DNA of 64,000 nucleotides from Paraburkholderia graminis C4D1M. Lineage in GTDB: Bacteria > Pseudomonadota > Gammaproteobacteria > Burkholderiales > Burkholderiaceae. The DNA is taken from positions 1 through 64,000 of the forward strand of contig NZ_ABLD01000010.1 of NCBI RefSeq assembly GCF_000172415.1. The letters are read 5' to 3'. A model generated the notes under the pieces. That model made no database searches and was not told the origin of the DNA. It saw nothing but the letters and a program-made list of their open reading frames with translations. A program made the translations under genes and the position numbers. Shown piece by piece: positions 32,937-44,078 of this stretch. How positions within the stretch are numbered: the stretch's first letter is position 1; each line of letters begins with the position of its first letter.

Positions 32937-33102
32937 GGCGCCTCCTTGAACTCTTTGTAGTCTTTGTTTAGACGAGTATAGGGCGAGCCATGAGCAACCG
33001 CATGCTGCGGCGCAGCGTTCAACGCATGCAGGGCGCGAGCGAATGTGCGTCCGCGCGCATCGAATGTCCTGTGTCGTCAGACAGTTGCGTGCGCTATAGC
33101 GG

Positions 33103-33157
33103 CGCTGTTGTCGCGCTGTTGTCGCGCTGTTGTCGCGCTGTTGTCGCGCTGTTGTCG
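33103..33157. repeat. Five perfect 11-bp tandem repeats next to the rsuA stop
   Basis: The unit CGCTGTTGTCG is repeated five times without change (33103-33157) and ends one base before the rsuA stop codon (33161-33159, minus strand). Confidence 0.97.
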
Positions 33158-33158
33158 T

Positions 33159-33878
33159 TTACCCAGTCCGTGAAGATCCCAACAGCTTGAGTTCGGTTTC
33201 GTCGAGCCATTGCCACGCGCCGGGCGCAAGCGTCGCGGGCAACGCAAGGCCGCCAACGCGCTCGCGATGCAGCGCTTCGCAACGGTTGCCCGCCGCGGCG
33301 ATCATCCGCTTGACCTGGTGATACTTGCCTTCCATCACGGTAAGCGCGAGCGAATGCTCGCCGCGCGCGTGAGCGTCGATCGCGGCCACCGCTTTCGACT
33401 CGCCGTGCAACATCACGCCATCGCGCAACGCGCTCAACTGCCGGTCGTCGATGGGGTGACGCGTGGTCGCGACGTAGACCTTCGGCACCTTGCGTTTCGG
33501 CGACGTGAACATGTGCACGAACTTGCCGTCGTCGGAGAGCAGCAGCAGGCCGGTCGTGTCCTGATCGAGCCGGCCCACGCATTGCACGCCGCGCTCGGCG
33601 AATTGCGGCGGCAGCAGACTGAACACGCTCAAATGATGCTGCGGATCGCGCGAGCATTCATAGCCCGCCGGCTTGTTGAGCAGCAGATACGCATGCTCGC
33701 GATACGGCCACGGCACACCGTCGACGCTGAAGCTGAACGACGCGTCGTCGGTTGCAAAGTCCGCATCCGGGTCCGTGCATACGATGCCGCCAATCGCGAC
33801 GCGAGCGTCCGCAATCAGCGCGCGGCATTGACGGCGCGAGCCGAAGCCCTGGGAGAAAAGAATGCTTTCGAGATTCAT
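33159..33878 (-). CDS. rsuA: 16S rRNA pseudouridine synthase (RsuA family)
   Basis: RsuA-type enzymes isomerise a uridine of 16S rRNA (U516 in E. coli). The 239-residue protein has an N-terminal S4-like RNA-binding domain (LESILFSQGFGSRRQCRALI), the catalytic aspartate in GRLDQDTTGLLLLSDDG, the segment LLLNKPAGYECSRD and the C-terminal GKYHQVKRMIAAAGN. Start ATG 33878 gives MNLESILFSQG; an upstream ATG at 33902 lacks support. Tandem repeats abut the 3' end. It is divergent from the MFS gene. Confidence 0.93.
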   Translation of the reverse strand: MNLESILFSQGFGSRRQCRALIADARVAIGGIVCTDPDADFATDDASFSFSVDGVPWPYREHAYLLLNKPAGYECSRDPQHHLSVFSLLPPQFAERGVQCVGRLDQDTTGLLLLSDDGKFVHMFTSPKRKVPKVYVATTRHPIDDRQLSALRDGVMLHGESKAVAAIDAHARGEHSLALTVMEGKYHQVKRMIAAAGNRCEALHRERVGGLALPATLAPGAWQWLDETELKLLGSSRTG

Positions 33879-33971
33879 GGCGAGCGAAGAATAACACCGC
33901 AAGAAGCGGGGCGTGCCGCGCGGCGATCGCGGCCACGATGGTCACTTCCTAATCCGTTGCAGGAGCCATCG

Positions 33972-35225
33972 ATGCACGCCACGCCGTCCTCATCCCGTGT
34001 CGCTTTGCCGGCCGCTTTTCAGCGGCTCGCATGGTCGAATCTCGTCGCGCAATCGGCCGAGCAGATCAGTCTTGCCGCCGCGCCGCTCGTCGCAGTGTTC
34101 GCGCTCGGCGCCGACGCGCGCGGCACCGGCCTGTTGCAGACAGCGCAGACCTTGCCGTTCCTGTTGCTGTCGATTCCGCTCGGCGTCTGGGCCGACCGCC
34201 GCTCGCGCCGCACGTTGATGGCGCTCGCCGAAAGCCTGCGTGTCGTCGCGATGCTATGCGTTCTCATGCTTCTGCTGACTCATGCGCTCAATCTTCCCTT
34301 GCTCGGCGTGCTCGGTTTCATCGCCGCGACGGGCACGGTCGCCTACAACGTTGCCGCGCCGTCACTGGTGCCGTCGATCGTCTCGCGCGAAGCGTATGCG
34401 AGCGCCAATGGACGCCTTGAACTGGCGCGCAGCGTTGCCTATTCGGCGGGGCCGGCGCTCGGCGGGTTGCTCGTCGGCTGGATCGGCGCGGGCTGGGCAT
34501 ACGGCTGCGCGGCCGGCTTGTCGGCGTTGGCGGTGGCTTTGCTCGCGGGATTGCGCGAACCGCCTCGCGCGCCAGTGCCCGCGCGTCACTTCATGCACGA
34601 ACTGCGCGACGGCATGCGTTTTGTTTGGCACGATGCCTTACTGCTTCCGATGCTCGCGACCGCGGTCTTTTTCAACCTCGGCTTCTTTGTGCTGCAAGCG
34701 GTGTACGTGGCGTATGCGGTGCATCGGCTCGGGCTCAGTGCGTCGGCGGTTGGCATCACGCTTGGCGCGTATGGCGTCGGCATGGTGTGCGGCGCGCTGG
34801 CCGCGCCCGCCACCGCGCGACGCCTCGCGTTCGGGCGCGTGCTGATGATCGGGCCGTCGTGCGGACTGCTGGCTTCGCTCGTGATGGTGGCGACGCTCGT
34901 CGCGCCGTCGTTCTGGCTCGCGCTGCTGAGCTTCTTCCTGCTCGGCGTTGGGCCGATCCTCTGGGTGGTCGGCTCGACCACGCTGCGTCAGGCCATCACG
35001 CCGCAACGGATGATGGGCCGCGTCTCGGCGCTCAACAGCACGGCCACCTACGGCGCGCGGCCTGCGGGCGCATTGCTCGGCGCGTTGATCAGCGCGCATT
35101 GGAGTGTGGACGCGTGCCTCGTCGTCGCGGCAGCGGCGTTTCTCGTGCAGGCGTCGATCATTGCGATGTCGCCTGCCGCGCGGCTCGCCCGCATTCCCGA
35201 ACAGCAGCATGCCGCCGCTTGCTGA
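33972..35225 (+). CDS. MFS transporter (multidrug-efflux-like)
   Basis: This 417-residue major facilitator has about twelve membrane helices. The loop 2-3 signature is represented by GVWADRRSRRTLMALAE, and the second half begins near HDALLLPMLATAVFFNLGFF. It belongs to the MFS_3/EntS-like efflux group; the substrate is unknown. ATG 33972 follows CAGGAG with about 7 nt spacing. It is alone on its strand, divergent from rsuA. Confidence 0.9.
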   Translation: MHATPSSSRVALPAAFQRLAWSNLVAQSAEQISLAAAPLVAVFALGADARGTGLLQTAQTLPFLLLSIPLGVWADRRSRRTLMALAESLRVVAMLCVLMLLLTHALNLPLLGVLGFIAATGTVAYNVAAPSLVPSIVSREAYASANGRLELARSVAYSAGPALGGLLVGWIGAGWAYGCAAGLSALAVALLAGLREPPRAPVPARHFMHELRDGMRFVWHDALLLPMLATAVFFNLGFFVLQAVYVAYAVHRLGLSASAVGITLGAYGVGMVCGALAAPATARRLAFGRVLMIGPSCGLLASLVMVATLVAPSFWLALLSFFLLGVGPILWVVGSTTLRQAITPQRMMGRVSALNSTATYGARPAGALLGALISAHWSVDACLVVAAAAFLVQASIIAMSPAARLARIPEQQHAAAC

Positions 35226-35301
35226 AGATCAATTCCATCGCGTGCAGGACGCCAGGGCAAACCCGTAAAAATGAAAATGAATTTTTTTCTTGGCCGATTC
35301 C

Positions 35302-35319
35302 ATGTAAATATACTTTCAT
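35302..35319 (+). promoter_or_regulatory. Palindromic candidate operator overlapping the rpiR -10 box
   Basis: ATGTAAATATACTTTCAT is symmetric at 14 of 18 positions and contains TATACT (35309-35314). A protein bound here would block initiation about 60 nt upstream of the rpiR ATG. Autoregulation by the adjacent RpiR-type protein is an inference. Confidence 0.5.
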
Positions 35320-35382
35320 GCATTCCGCTTACACCACTAAAAACTCGCTGTTGCAAAGACACTACCGCGCTGCATCGCCCGC

Positions 35383-36366
35383 ATGATTCATCAACCGTCC
35401 GTTGCATCCAGTCAGGCAGAGCAGGCCATTGCCGCGCGCATCGCAGCGGCGATGCCCACTCTCACGCCGATTCATCGGCGCATGGGCGAGTACGTGCTGG
35501 CCAATCTGTTTCGCGCGGCCACCATGCGGATCGACGAACTCGCGAGTGTGGTCGGCGCGTCGGTTGCAACGGCGAATCGCTTTGCGCGCTCGCTCGGCTT
35601 CGACGGCTATCCGCAGTTCCGTGAGGCGCTCGTGCGCGGCTTCGAGGCGACGCTCGCGCCGGTCGAGCGGCTACGCAGCGCGCAAGAGTCGCTCGCCGCG
35701 GGCGACGATGTCGTCGACGCGTCGCTCGAACAGGCGGCCAGCAATCTGCATTTGACGCGCACCGCGATCGACAGCGCCGCCGCCGAAGCCGTCGTCGAAG
35801 CCATTCTCGCCGCGCGCCGCGTGTTCGTGCTCGGCGCGGGCACGAGCGCGTTTCTCGCCGGGCTGATGGAGCACAACCTGATGGCCTATCACGACAACGT
35901 GCAGTCGCTCGCGTTCATCGGCGGACCGTCGCATGCCGCGCGGCGTCTGTTCAATTGCGATAAAGGCGACCTGGTGATCGGCATCGCCTTCCCGCGTTAT
36001 GTCGACGACACCATCGAACTCGCGCGCCGTGCGGCGACGCGCGGGGCACGCGTGCTTGCGCTCACCGACGGTCCGCGCTCGCCGCTCGCGCAATTCGCCG
36101 ACCTGTCGTTGTATGTGCGCTCCGAACGCCGGCTTGCGGCGAACGCGGACGCGGCCGTTCTCGCGGTGATCGAAGCGCTGTGCGACGCGGTTGCGTATCG
36201 CGCGAAACGCTCGGTGAAGGCGGCCGCCGAAGTCACCGAATTTGTCCTGCCGTGGCTTACCGATCCGCTCTCCGCGTCGGCGTTGGCGAGTACGGTCGCG
36301 CAAGCGGCCGGCGCTGCTGTCGCAAAACCTCGCACTGCAAAAGCCCAACCCAAACTCAAACGATGA
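35383..36366 (+). CDS. MurR/RpiR-family transcriptional regulator
   Basis: This 327-residue regulator has an N-terminal RpiR helix-turn-helix domain (LANLFRAATMRIDELASVVG, ATANRFARSLGFDGYPQFRE) and a C-terminal SIS domain (RRVFVLGAGTSAFLAGLMEH, GDLVIGIAFPRYVDDTIELA) that normally binds a phosphosugar. The stop overlaps the iaaA start (ATGA), so it is the first gene of the peptide operon and presumably controls it. A SIS-domain sensor hints at a sugar-phosphate signal such as a cell-wall turnover product; this is inference. Confidence 0.92.
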   Translation: MIHQPSVASSQAEQAIAARIAAAMPTLTPIHRRMGEYVLANLFRAATMRIDELASVVGASVATANRFARSLGFDGYPQFREALVRGFEATLAPVERLRSAQESLAAGDDVVDASLEQAASNLHLTRTAIDSAAAEAVVEAILAARRVFVLGAGTSAFLAGLMEHNLMAYHDNVQSLAFIGGPSHAARRLFNCDKGDLVIGIAFPRYVDDTIELARRAATRGARVLALTDGPRSPLAQFADLSLYVRSERRLAANADAAVLAVIEALCDAVAYRAKRSVKAAAEVTEFVLPWLTDPLSASALASTVAQAAGAAVAKPRTAKAQPKLKR

Positions 36367-37364
36367 ACACCAACGCAGTCATTGCCATTCATGGCGGAGC
36401 GGGCACGATCCTGCGGGCGTCGCTCGCGGCGAGCGCCGAAGCCGAATATCACGCGGCGTTGCACGCGGTGCTGAGCGCCGGTCAACGCGTGCTCGCGGAC
36501 GGCGGCAGCGCGCTCGACGCGGTGAGCGAAGCGGTGCGGCTGCTCGAAGACTGTCCGCTGTTCAACGCGGGCCGTGGCGCTGTGTACACCGCGGCGGGCA
36601 CGCACGAACTCGACGCGGCGATCATGGACGGCAGCACGCTCGAAGCCGGCGCGGTCTGCTGCGTGAAGCGCGTGCGCAATCCGGTTCTGGCGGCGCGCAG
36701 TGTGCTCGAGCGCAGCGAACATGTGCTTTTCACCGGCGAAGGCGCCGAAAGTTTCGCGGCCGCGCAGGGACTTGAATTCGTCGAGCCTGCGTACTTCGAT
36801 ACCGAGGCGCGTCATCGTCAATGGCTGCTTGCGCGCGATCAGCAACGTGCGATGCTCGACCACGACGGCGCGAGCCTCGCTGCTTCGTCATCGTCAACGT
36901 CAACGGCTGCTCACGAGCCCACGCCGCACGAACCGATCGATCCGAACCGCAAGTTCGGTACTGTCGGCGCGGTCGCGCTCGACCGGCACGGCCACGTGGC
37001 CGCGGCGACATCGACGGGCGGCGTCACCAATAAACAGGTAGGACGCGTGGGCGATACGCCGCTGATCGGCGCGGGCTGTTATGCGGACGACGCGACCTGC
37101 GCGGTCTCGACAACCGGCTCCGGCGAAATGTTCATGCGCATGGTCGCCGCCTACGACGTCGCCGCGCAAATGGCCTATCGCAACGTGTCGTTGCACGACG
37201 CCGCGCACGACGTTGTGATGAACCGCCTGCCGAAGATCGACGGCCGCGGCGGCCTGATCGCCGTCGACGCGCGCGGCAACATTGCGCTGCCGTTCAATAC
37301 CGAGGGCATGTACCGCGGTTTCGCGCGCGTCGGCGAAACGCCGGTGACGGCGATCTACCGTTAG
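36363..37364 (+). CDS. iaaA: Isoaspartyl peptidase / L-asparaginase (Ntn hydrolase)
   Basis: This plant-type asparaginase is made as a precursor that cleaves itself to expose a threonine nucleophile and hydrolyses beta-aspartyl dipeptides and asparagine. The 333-residue protein has IAIHGGAGTI near the start, the segment FNAGRGAVYTAAGTHELDAA, the nucleophile Thr200 in RKFGTVGAVALD, and GDTPLIGAGCYADD plus STTGSGEMFMRM. The linker before Thr200 is rich in serine, threonine and alanine. It overlaps rpiR by 4 nt. In E. coli iaaA also precedes gsiABCD. Confidence 0.95.
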   Translation: MNTNAVIAIHGGAGTILRASLAASAEAEYHAALHAVLSAGQRVLADGGSALDAVSEAVRLLEDCPLFNAGRGAVYTAAGTHELDAAIMDGSTLEAGAVCCVKRVRNPVLAARSVLERSEHVLFTGEGAESFAAAQGLEFVEPAYFDTEARHRQWLLARDQQRAMLDHDGASLAASSSSTSTAAHEPTPHEPIDPNRKFGTVGAVALDRHGHVAAATSTGGVTNKQVGRVGDTPLIGAGCYADDATCAVSTTGSGEMFMRMVAAYDVAAQMAYRNVSLHDAAHDVVMNRLPKIDGRGGLIAVDARGNIALPFNTEGMYRGFARVGETPVTAIYR

Positions 37365-37423
37365 TTCGTCATCCAGAATAATATTGCAGAACCGCCCGCG
37401 CGTTCGAATTTAAAGGAACCACC

Positions 37424-39346
<1,923 letters not shown>

Positions 39347-39469
39347 ACGAGTCGTCAAAGCAGAACGATTGAACCAAAAGCAGCACAGCAAAAAGCGCCG
39401 GCCCGACACGCCGAAGCAAGTCGTCAAACACAACCTAAACCGTTTCAACTCGCAGCCTGGAGCCAACTC

Positions 39470-41032
39470 ATGAACCTGCTGGTCCCGTCTTCTCCGTTTC
39501 GTTTGCGCGCGCTGCTCGGCGGCGGCGCAGTAGTGTTCGCCATGCTCGCGGGCAACGCCGCGCACGCCGAAACGACTGCAGTGATGGCCGTCGCCACGAA
39601 CTTCACGACGCTTGATCCCTACGATGCCAACGACACGCTCTCGCAAGCCGTCGCGAAGTCGTTCTATCAGGGCCTCTTCGGCTTCGACAAGGACATGAAG
39701 CTCGTCAACGTGCTCGCCGACAGCTATGAAGCGAGCCCCGATGCGCGCGTCTACACGTTCAAGCTGCGTCATGGCGTCAAGTTCCAGGACGGCACGGACT
39801 TCAACGCCAACGCTGTCAAGGCGAACTTCGACCGCGTGACCGATCCGGCGAACAAGCTCAAGCGCTACAACATGTTCAACCGTATCGAGAAGACCGAAGT
39901 GGTCGATCCGTACACGGTGAAGATCACGCTGAAGGCGCCGTTCTCGGCATTCGTGAACGTGCTCGCGCATCCGTCGGCGGTGATGATTTCGCCTGACGCG
40001 CTGAAGAAATACGGCAAGGACATCGCGTTCCATCCGGTCGGCACAGGTCCGTTCGAATTCGTGAAGTGGGACCCGGCAGGCGACCTGACGGTGAAGAAGT
40101 TTGCCGGCTACTGGAAGAAGGGCTACCCGAAGATCGACGCGATCGACTGGAAGCCGGTGGTCGACAACAACACGCGCGCCGCGCTGATGCGTACCGGCGA
40201 AGCGGACTTCGCGTTTCAGGTGCCGTTCGAGCAGGCCGCGCAATTGCAGTCGAGCCCGAAGGTCGATCTGATCGCATCGCCTTCGATCATTCAGCGCTAT
40301 ATCAGCCTGAACCTGAATCAGAAGCCATTCGATAACCCGAAGGTGCGCCAGGCGCTCAACTACGCGGTCAACAAGGAAGCGCTGACGAAGGTCGTGTTCG
40401 CCGGTTATGCAACGCCGGCTGACGGCGTGGTGCCGCAGGGCGTCGACTATGCGGTGAAGCTCGGGCCGTGGCCGTACGATCCGGCGAAGGCGCGCGCGTT
40501 GCTGAAGGAAGCCGGCTATCCGAACGGCTTCGAAACCACGCTGTGGTCCGCGTACAACTACTCGACGGCGCAGAAGGTCATTCAGTTCGTGCAGCAGCAA
40601 CTCGCGCAGGTCGGCATCAAGGCGCAGGTCGAAGCGCTTGAAGCCGGTCAGCGCGTCGCCCGCGTCGAAAGCGCGCAGGACGCCGCCACTGCGCCGGTGC
40701 GCATGTATTACGCGGGCTGGTCGTCGTCGACGGGCGAAGCCGACTGGGCGATCACACCGCTGCTGGCAACCGTCTCGTTCCCGCCGAAGATGATGAACAC
40801 GGCGTACTACAAGAACGATACCGTCGACAGCGATCTGAAGCAGGCGCTCGAAACCACCGACCGCGCGCAGAAAGCCGCGCTCTACACGGACGCGCAAAAG
40901 CGCATCTGGGCCGACGCGCCGTGGATTTTCCTCGTCAAGGAAAAGGTCGTGTATGCGCGCAGCAAGCGTCTGTCGGGTGCGTATGTCGCGCCGGACGGTT
41001 CGTTTAACTTCGACGAAATCGCCATCAAGTGA
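39470..41032 (+). CDS. gsiB: Peptide/glutathione ABC transporter substrate-binding protein GsiB
   Basis: This 520-residue family 5 extracellular solute-binding protein has a Sec signal peptide cleaved near AAHA-ET (about residue 33). The mature protein begins AETTAVMAVATNFTTLDPYD and has the SBP_bac_5 segments YTFKLRHGVKFQDGTDFNAN and YISLNLNQKPFDNPKVRQAL. Binding specificity (glutathione, dipeptides or other peptides) is not readable. It follows gsiA by 123 nt; SD-like GGAG occurs before the ATG. Confidence 0.93.
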   Translation: MNLLVPSSPFRLRALLGGGAVVFAMLAGNAAHAETTAVMAVATNFTTLDPYDANDTLSQAVAKSFYQGLFGFDKDMKLVNVLADSYEASPDARVYTFKLRHGVKFQDGTDFNANAVKANFDRVTDPANKLKRYNMFNRIEKTEVVDPYTVKITLKAPFSAFVNVLAHPSAVMISPDALKKYGKDIAFHPVGTGPFEFVKWDPAGDLTVKKFAGYWKKGYPKIDAIDWKPVVDNNTRAALMRTGEADFAFQVPFEQAAQLQSSPKVDLIASPSIIQRYISLNLNQKPFDNPKVRQALNYAVNKEALTKVVFAGYATPADGVVPQGVDYAVKLGPWPYDPAKARALLKEAGYPNGFETTLWSAYNYSTAQKVIQFVQQQLAQVGIKAQVEALEAGQRVARVESAQDAATAPVRMYYAGWSSSTGEADWAITPLLATVSFPPKMMNTAYYKNDTVDSDLKQALETTDRAQKAALYTDAQKRIWADAPWIFLVKEKVVYARSKRLSGAYVAPDGSFNFDEIAIK

Positions 41033-41150
41033 CGAGCCGGGCGCGCGGCGCTGCACGTCGATCAGGACGCTTCAGGACGCGCGGCGCCGCGCGCTCGCAT
41101 GAGCAGTACATGGTATTTCGTTGCCCGAATCATTGCCGGATTGAGCTTCA

Positions 41151-42071
41151 ATGCTGAATTTCATCGTCAAACGTCTCTTTGGTCTGCTGCCGACGCTCGC
41201 GATCGTCGCGGTGCTGGTCTTTCTGTTCGTGCATCTGCTGCCGGGCGATCCGGCGCGGCTCGCGGCCGGTCCCGATGCCGACGAAGCGACCGTCGCTCTC
41301 GTGCGCGCCGACCTCGGACTCGACAAGCCGATGCCGCAGCAATTCGCTCGCTTCTTCGTGAAGATCGCGCACGGCGACTTCGGCATTTCCACGCGCAGCA
41401 AGCGGCCCGTGAGCGAGGAGATCGCCGAGCGCTTCATGCCGACGCTGCTGCTCACGCTCGCGAGCATGGTGTGGGCGGTGGTGCTGGGCATGGGCATCGG
41501 CATCGTGTCGGCGGTGTGGCGTAACCGTTGGCCGGACCGGCTCGGCATGACGCTCGCCGTGTCGGGCATTTCGTTTCCTGCCTTCGCGCTCGGCATGCTG
41601 CTGATGGAAATCTTCTCGGTGAAGCTCGGCTGGCTGCCTATCGTCGGCGATGGTTCGTGGCAGAGCTACATCCTTCCTTCGCTGACGCTCGGCGCCGCCG
41701 TCGCGGCAGTGATGGCGCGCTTCACGCGCGCGTCGTTCGTCGAGGTGATGAACGAAGACTTCGTGCGCACCGCGCGCGCGAAGGGCGTGCCCGAGCGGCT
41801 CGTGATCGTCAAGCACTGCCTGCGCAACGCGATGATTCCCGTCGTCACGATGATGGGGCTTCAGTTCGGCTTTCTGCTCGGCGGCTCGATTGTCGTCGAG
41901 GTCGTATTCAACTGGCCGGGCCTCGGGCGCCTGCTGGTGGATGCGGTGTCGATGCGCGACTATCCGGTGATTCAGGCGGAGGTGCTGTTGTTCTCGCTCG
42001 AATTCATCATCATCAACCTGGTCGTGGACGTGCTGTACGCCGTGATCAATCCGACTATCCGTTTCAAGTGA
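41151..42071 (+). CDS. gsiC: Peptide/glutathione ABC transporter permease GsiC
   Basis: This 306-residue DppB-type permease has six membrane helices. It begins MLNFIVKRLFGLLPTLAIVA and has HLLPGDPARLAAGPDA and the ABC-permease EAA loop VRTARAKGVPERLVIVKHCL. It follows gsiB after 118 nt and precedes gsiD by 7 nt. Confidence 0.95.
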   Translation: MLNFIVKRLFGLLPTLAIVAVLVFLFVHLLPGDPARLAAGPDADEATVALVRADLGLDKPMPQQFARFFVKIAHGDFGISTRSKRPVSEEIAERFMPTLLLTLASMVWAVVLGMGIGIVSAVWRNRWPDRLGMTLAVSGISFPAFALGMLLMEIFSVKLGWLPIVGDGSWQSYILPSLTLGAAVAAVMARFTRASFVEVMNEDFVRTARAKGVPERLVIVKHCLRNAMIPVVTMMGLQFGFLLGGSIVVEVVFNWPGLGRLLVDAVSMRDYPVIQAEVLLFSLEFIIINLVVDVLYAVINPTIRFK

Positions 42072-42078
42072 GGCCCGC

Positions 42079-42984
42079 ATGAGCACGACAGCCACCGAGC
42101 CGAATGCGGCCAAAACCAAGAACGCCGAGCGCACGATCCGCACGCCGTGGAGCGAATTCTGGCGCAAGTTTCGCAAGCAGCATGTGGCGCTGGCCGCCGG
42201 CATTTTCGTGCTGCTGCTGGTCGTGGTCGCGATTGCCGCGCCGCATATCGTGCCCTACGACCCGGAGAATTTCTTCGATTACGACGCGTTGAACGCGGGG
42301 CCTTCCGCTGCGCACTGGTTCGGCGTCGATTCACTGGGCCGCGATATTTTCAGCCGCATTCTCGCGGGCTCGCGCATCTCGCTCGAAGCAGGCTTTCTTT
42401 CCGTTGCGATAGGCGCTGTGATCGGCACGTTCTTCGGGCTGCTCGCCGGTTACTACGAAGGCTGGTGGGATCGCATCACGATGCGCGTGGCCGATGTGCT
42501 GTTCGCTTTCCCCGGCATTCTGCTCGCGATCGGCGTGGTCGCGATTCTCGGCAACGGCATGGTCAACGTGATCTGCGCGGTGGCGATCTTCAGCATTCCG
42601 GCGTTCGCGCGGCTCGTGCGCGGCAATACGCTGATGCTCAAGCAGCTTACGTATATCGAAGCGGCGCGCAGTATCGGCGCGTCGGACTGGACCATCATCG
42701 TGCGTCATATCTTGCCGGGCACGATTTCGTCGGTCGTCGTGTACTTCACGATGCGTATCGGCACGTCGATCATCACGGCCGCGAGCCTGTCGTTTCTCGG
42801 ACTTGGCGCGCAGCCGCCGACGCCCGAGTGGGGCGCGATGCTCAACGAAGCGCGCGCCGATATGGTGACCGCACCGCATATCGCGCTGTTCCCGAGTCTC
42901 GCGATTTTCCTCACCGTGCTGGCGTTCAACCTGCTCGGCGACGGTTTGCGCGATGCGCTCGATCCGAAACTCGATCGCGCATGA
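42079..42984 (+). CDS. gsiD: Peptide/glutathione ABC transporter permease GsiD
   Basis: This 301-residue DppC-type permease has an N-terminal cytosolic stretch and the first helix at about 34-54. HWFGVDSLGRDIFSRILAGS is the signature periplasmic motif, and the EAA loop is YIEAARSIGASDWTIIVRHI. It starts 7 nt after gsiC and overlaps the next gene by 4 nt (ATGA). The transporter heterodimer would be GsiC-GsiD with the fused ATPase GsiA. Confidence 0.95.
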   Translation: MSTTATEPNAAKTKNAERTIRTPWSEFWRKFRKQHVALAAGIFVLLLVVVAIAAPHIVPYDPENFFDYDALNAGPSAAHWFGVDSLGRDIFSRILAGSRISLEAGFLSVAIGAVIGTFFGLLAGYYEGWWDRITMRVADVLFAFPGILLAIGVVAILGNGMVNVICAVAIFSIPAFARLVRGNTLMLKQLTYIEAARSIGASDWTIIVRHILPGTISSVVVYFTMRIGTSIITAASLSFLGLGAQPPTPEWGAMLNEARADMVTAPHIALFPSLAIFLTVLAFNLLGDGLRDALDPKLDRA

Positions 42985-44078
42985 GTTCGATGCAATCGCA
43001 ACCTTCGCAGGCTGATAACAACGCGCCGCATATCGGCACATTGCCGAGCGGTGCGCTGGGCACGATCGCCGATGTAGAGGGCGTCACCGTCGGACATTGC
43101 ACGCTCGCTGAAGGCGCGCTGCAAACCGGCGTGACCGTGATTCGTCCGCATGCGGACGATCCGTTTGTCGACAAGGTGCCTGCGGCTGTGTCGGTGATCA
43201 ACGGCTTCGGCAAGAGCGTTGGTCTCGTGCAGATCGACGAACTCGGCACGCTCGAAACGCCGATTGCGTTGACCAACACGTTCGGCGTGGCCGCGGTGGC
43301 GCAGGCGCAGATTCGCGCGGCGATTAACGCGAACCCAGGCATTGGGCGCGAGTGGCCGACCGTCAATCCGCTGGTGTTCGAATGCAACGACGGATATCTC
43401 AACGATATTCAGGCGCTTGCGATCGGCGAACAGCATTTCAACGATGCGTACGCGGCAGCCGGAACTAAGGTGGCAAGCGGCTCGGTGGGCGCGGGCCGCG
43501 GCATGTCGTGCTTCGATCTGAAGGGCGGCATCGGCACTGCATCGCGCGTGGTGAGCGTTGCGGGGCGAGAGTACGTCGTCGGTGCGCTCGCGCTCGCTAA
43601 CTTTGGACGTTTGCCGATGCTGGTTGTCGACGGCCATCCTGTCGGGCGCATCCTGGCTGAACGCGCAGCGAAAGCGAAAGCCGATGCCGATGCAACAAAG
43701 CCCGAGCAAGGCTCGATCATCATGATCGTCGCCACCGATGCACCGCTCGACGCGCGTCAACTCAAGCGCCTTTCGTTGCGCGCGGCAGCGGGCCTCGCGC
43801 GGACGGGTTCGGTGTATGGCCACGGCAGCGGCGACATAGCGCTCGCCTTTTCGACGGCCTACACGGTGCCGCATCTCGCGCAATACATTGCGCTGCCGCC
43901 GCTCGTCGCCGATCAATGCATGGACCCGCTTTTTCGCGCCTGCGCCGACAGCGTCGAGCAGGCGATTCTCGACGCGTTGTGGAGCGCGCAATCCGTCACC
44001 GGCCGCGATGGCCATCGACGTCTATCGCTGCGCGAGAGCGTCCCCGACCTCGCTCATTTACTCAAGCAAAGTCCCTGA
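42981..44078 (+). CDS. P1-family (DmpA/BapA-type) aminopeptidase
   Basis: These self-processing N-terminal nucleophile peptidases include the L-aminopeptidase/D-esterase DmpA and beta-aminopeptidases. The 365-residue protein has GTIADVEGVTVGHCTL near its start, a PAAVSVINGFGKSVGL segment, VASGSVGAGRGMSCFDLKGG, the processing site region GGIGTASR (Ser as probable nucleophile) and GSGDIALAFSTAY. ATG 42981 overlaps the gsiD stop, tying the enzyme to the importer. Which peptides it cuts (D-, beta- or ordinary L-residues) cannot be read from sequence. Confidence 0.88.
   Translation: MSSMQSQPSQADNNAPHIGTLPSGALGTIADVEGVTVGHCTLAEGALQTGVTVIRPHADDPFVDKVPAAVSVINGFGKSVGLVQIDELGTLETPIALTNTFGVAAVAQAQIRAAINANPGIGREWPTVNPLVFECNDGYLNDIQALAIGEQHFNDAYAAAGTKVASGSVGAGRGMSCFDLKGGIGTASRVVSVAGREYVVGALALANFGRLPMLVVDGHPVGRILAERAAKAKADADATKPEQGSIIMIVATDAPLDARQLKRLSLRAAAGLARTGSVYGHGSGDIALAFSTAYTVPHLAQYIALPPLVADQCMDPLFRACADSVEQAILDALWSAQSVTGRDGHRRLSLRESVPDLAHLLKQSP

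Noticed and set aside
33103..33157. CRISPR-like array
   Set aside because: The 11-bp units are contiguous with no spacers, so it is a plain tandem repeat.
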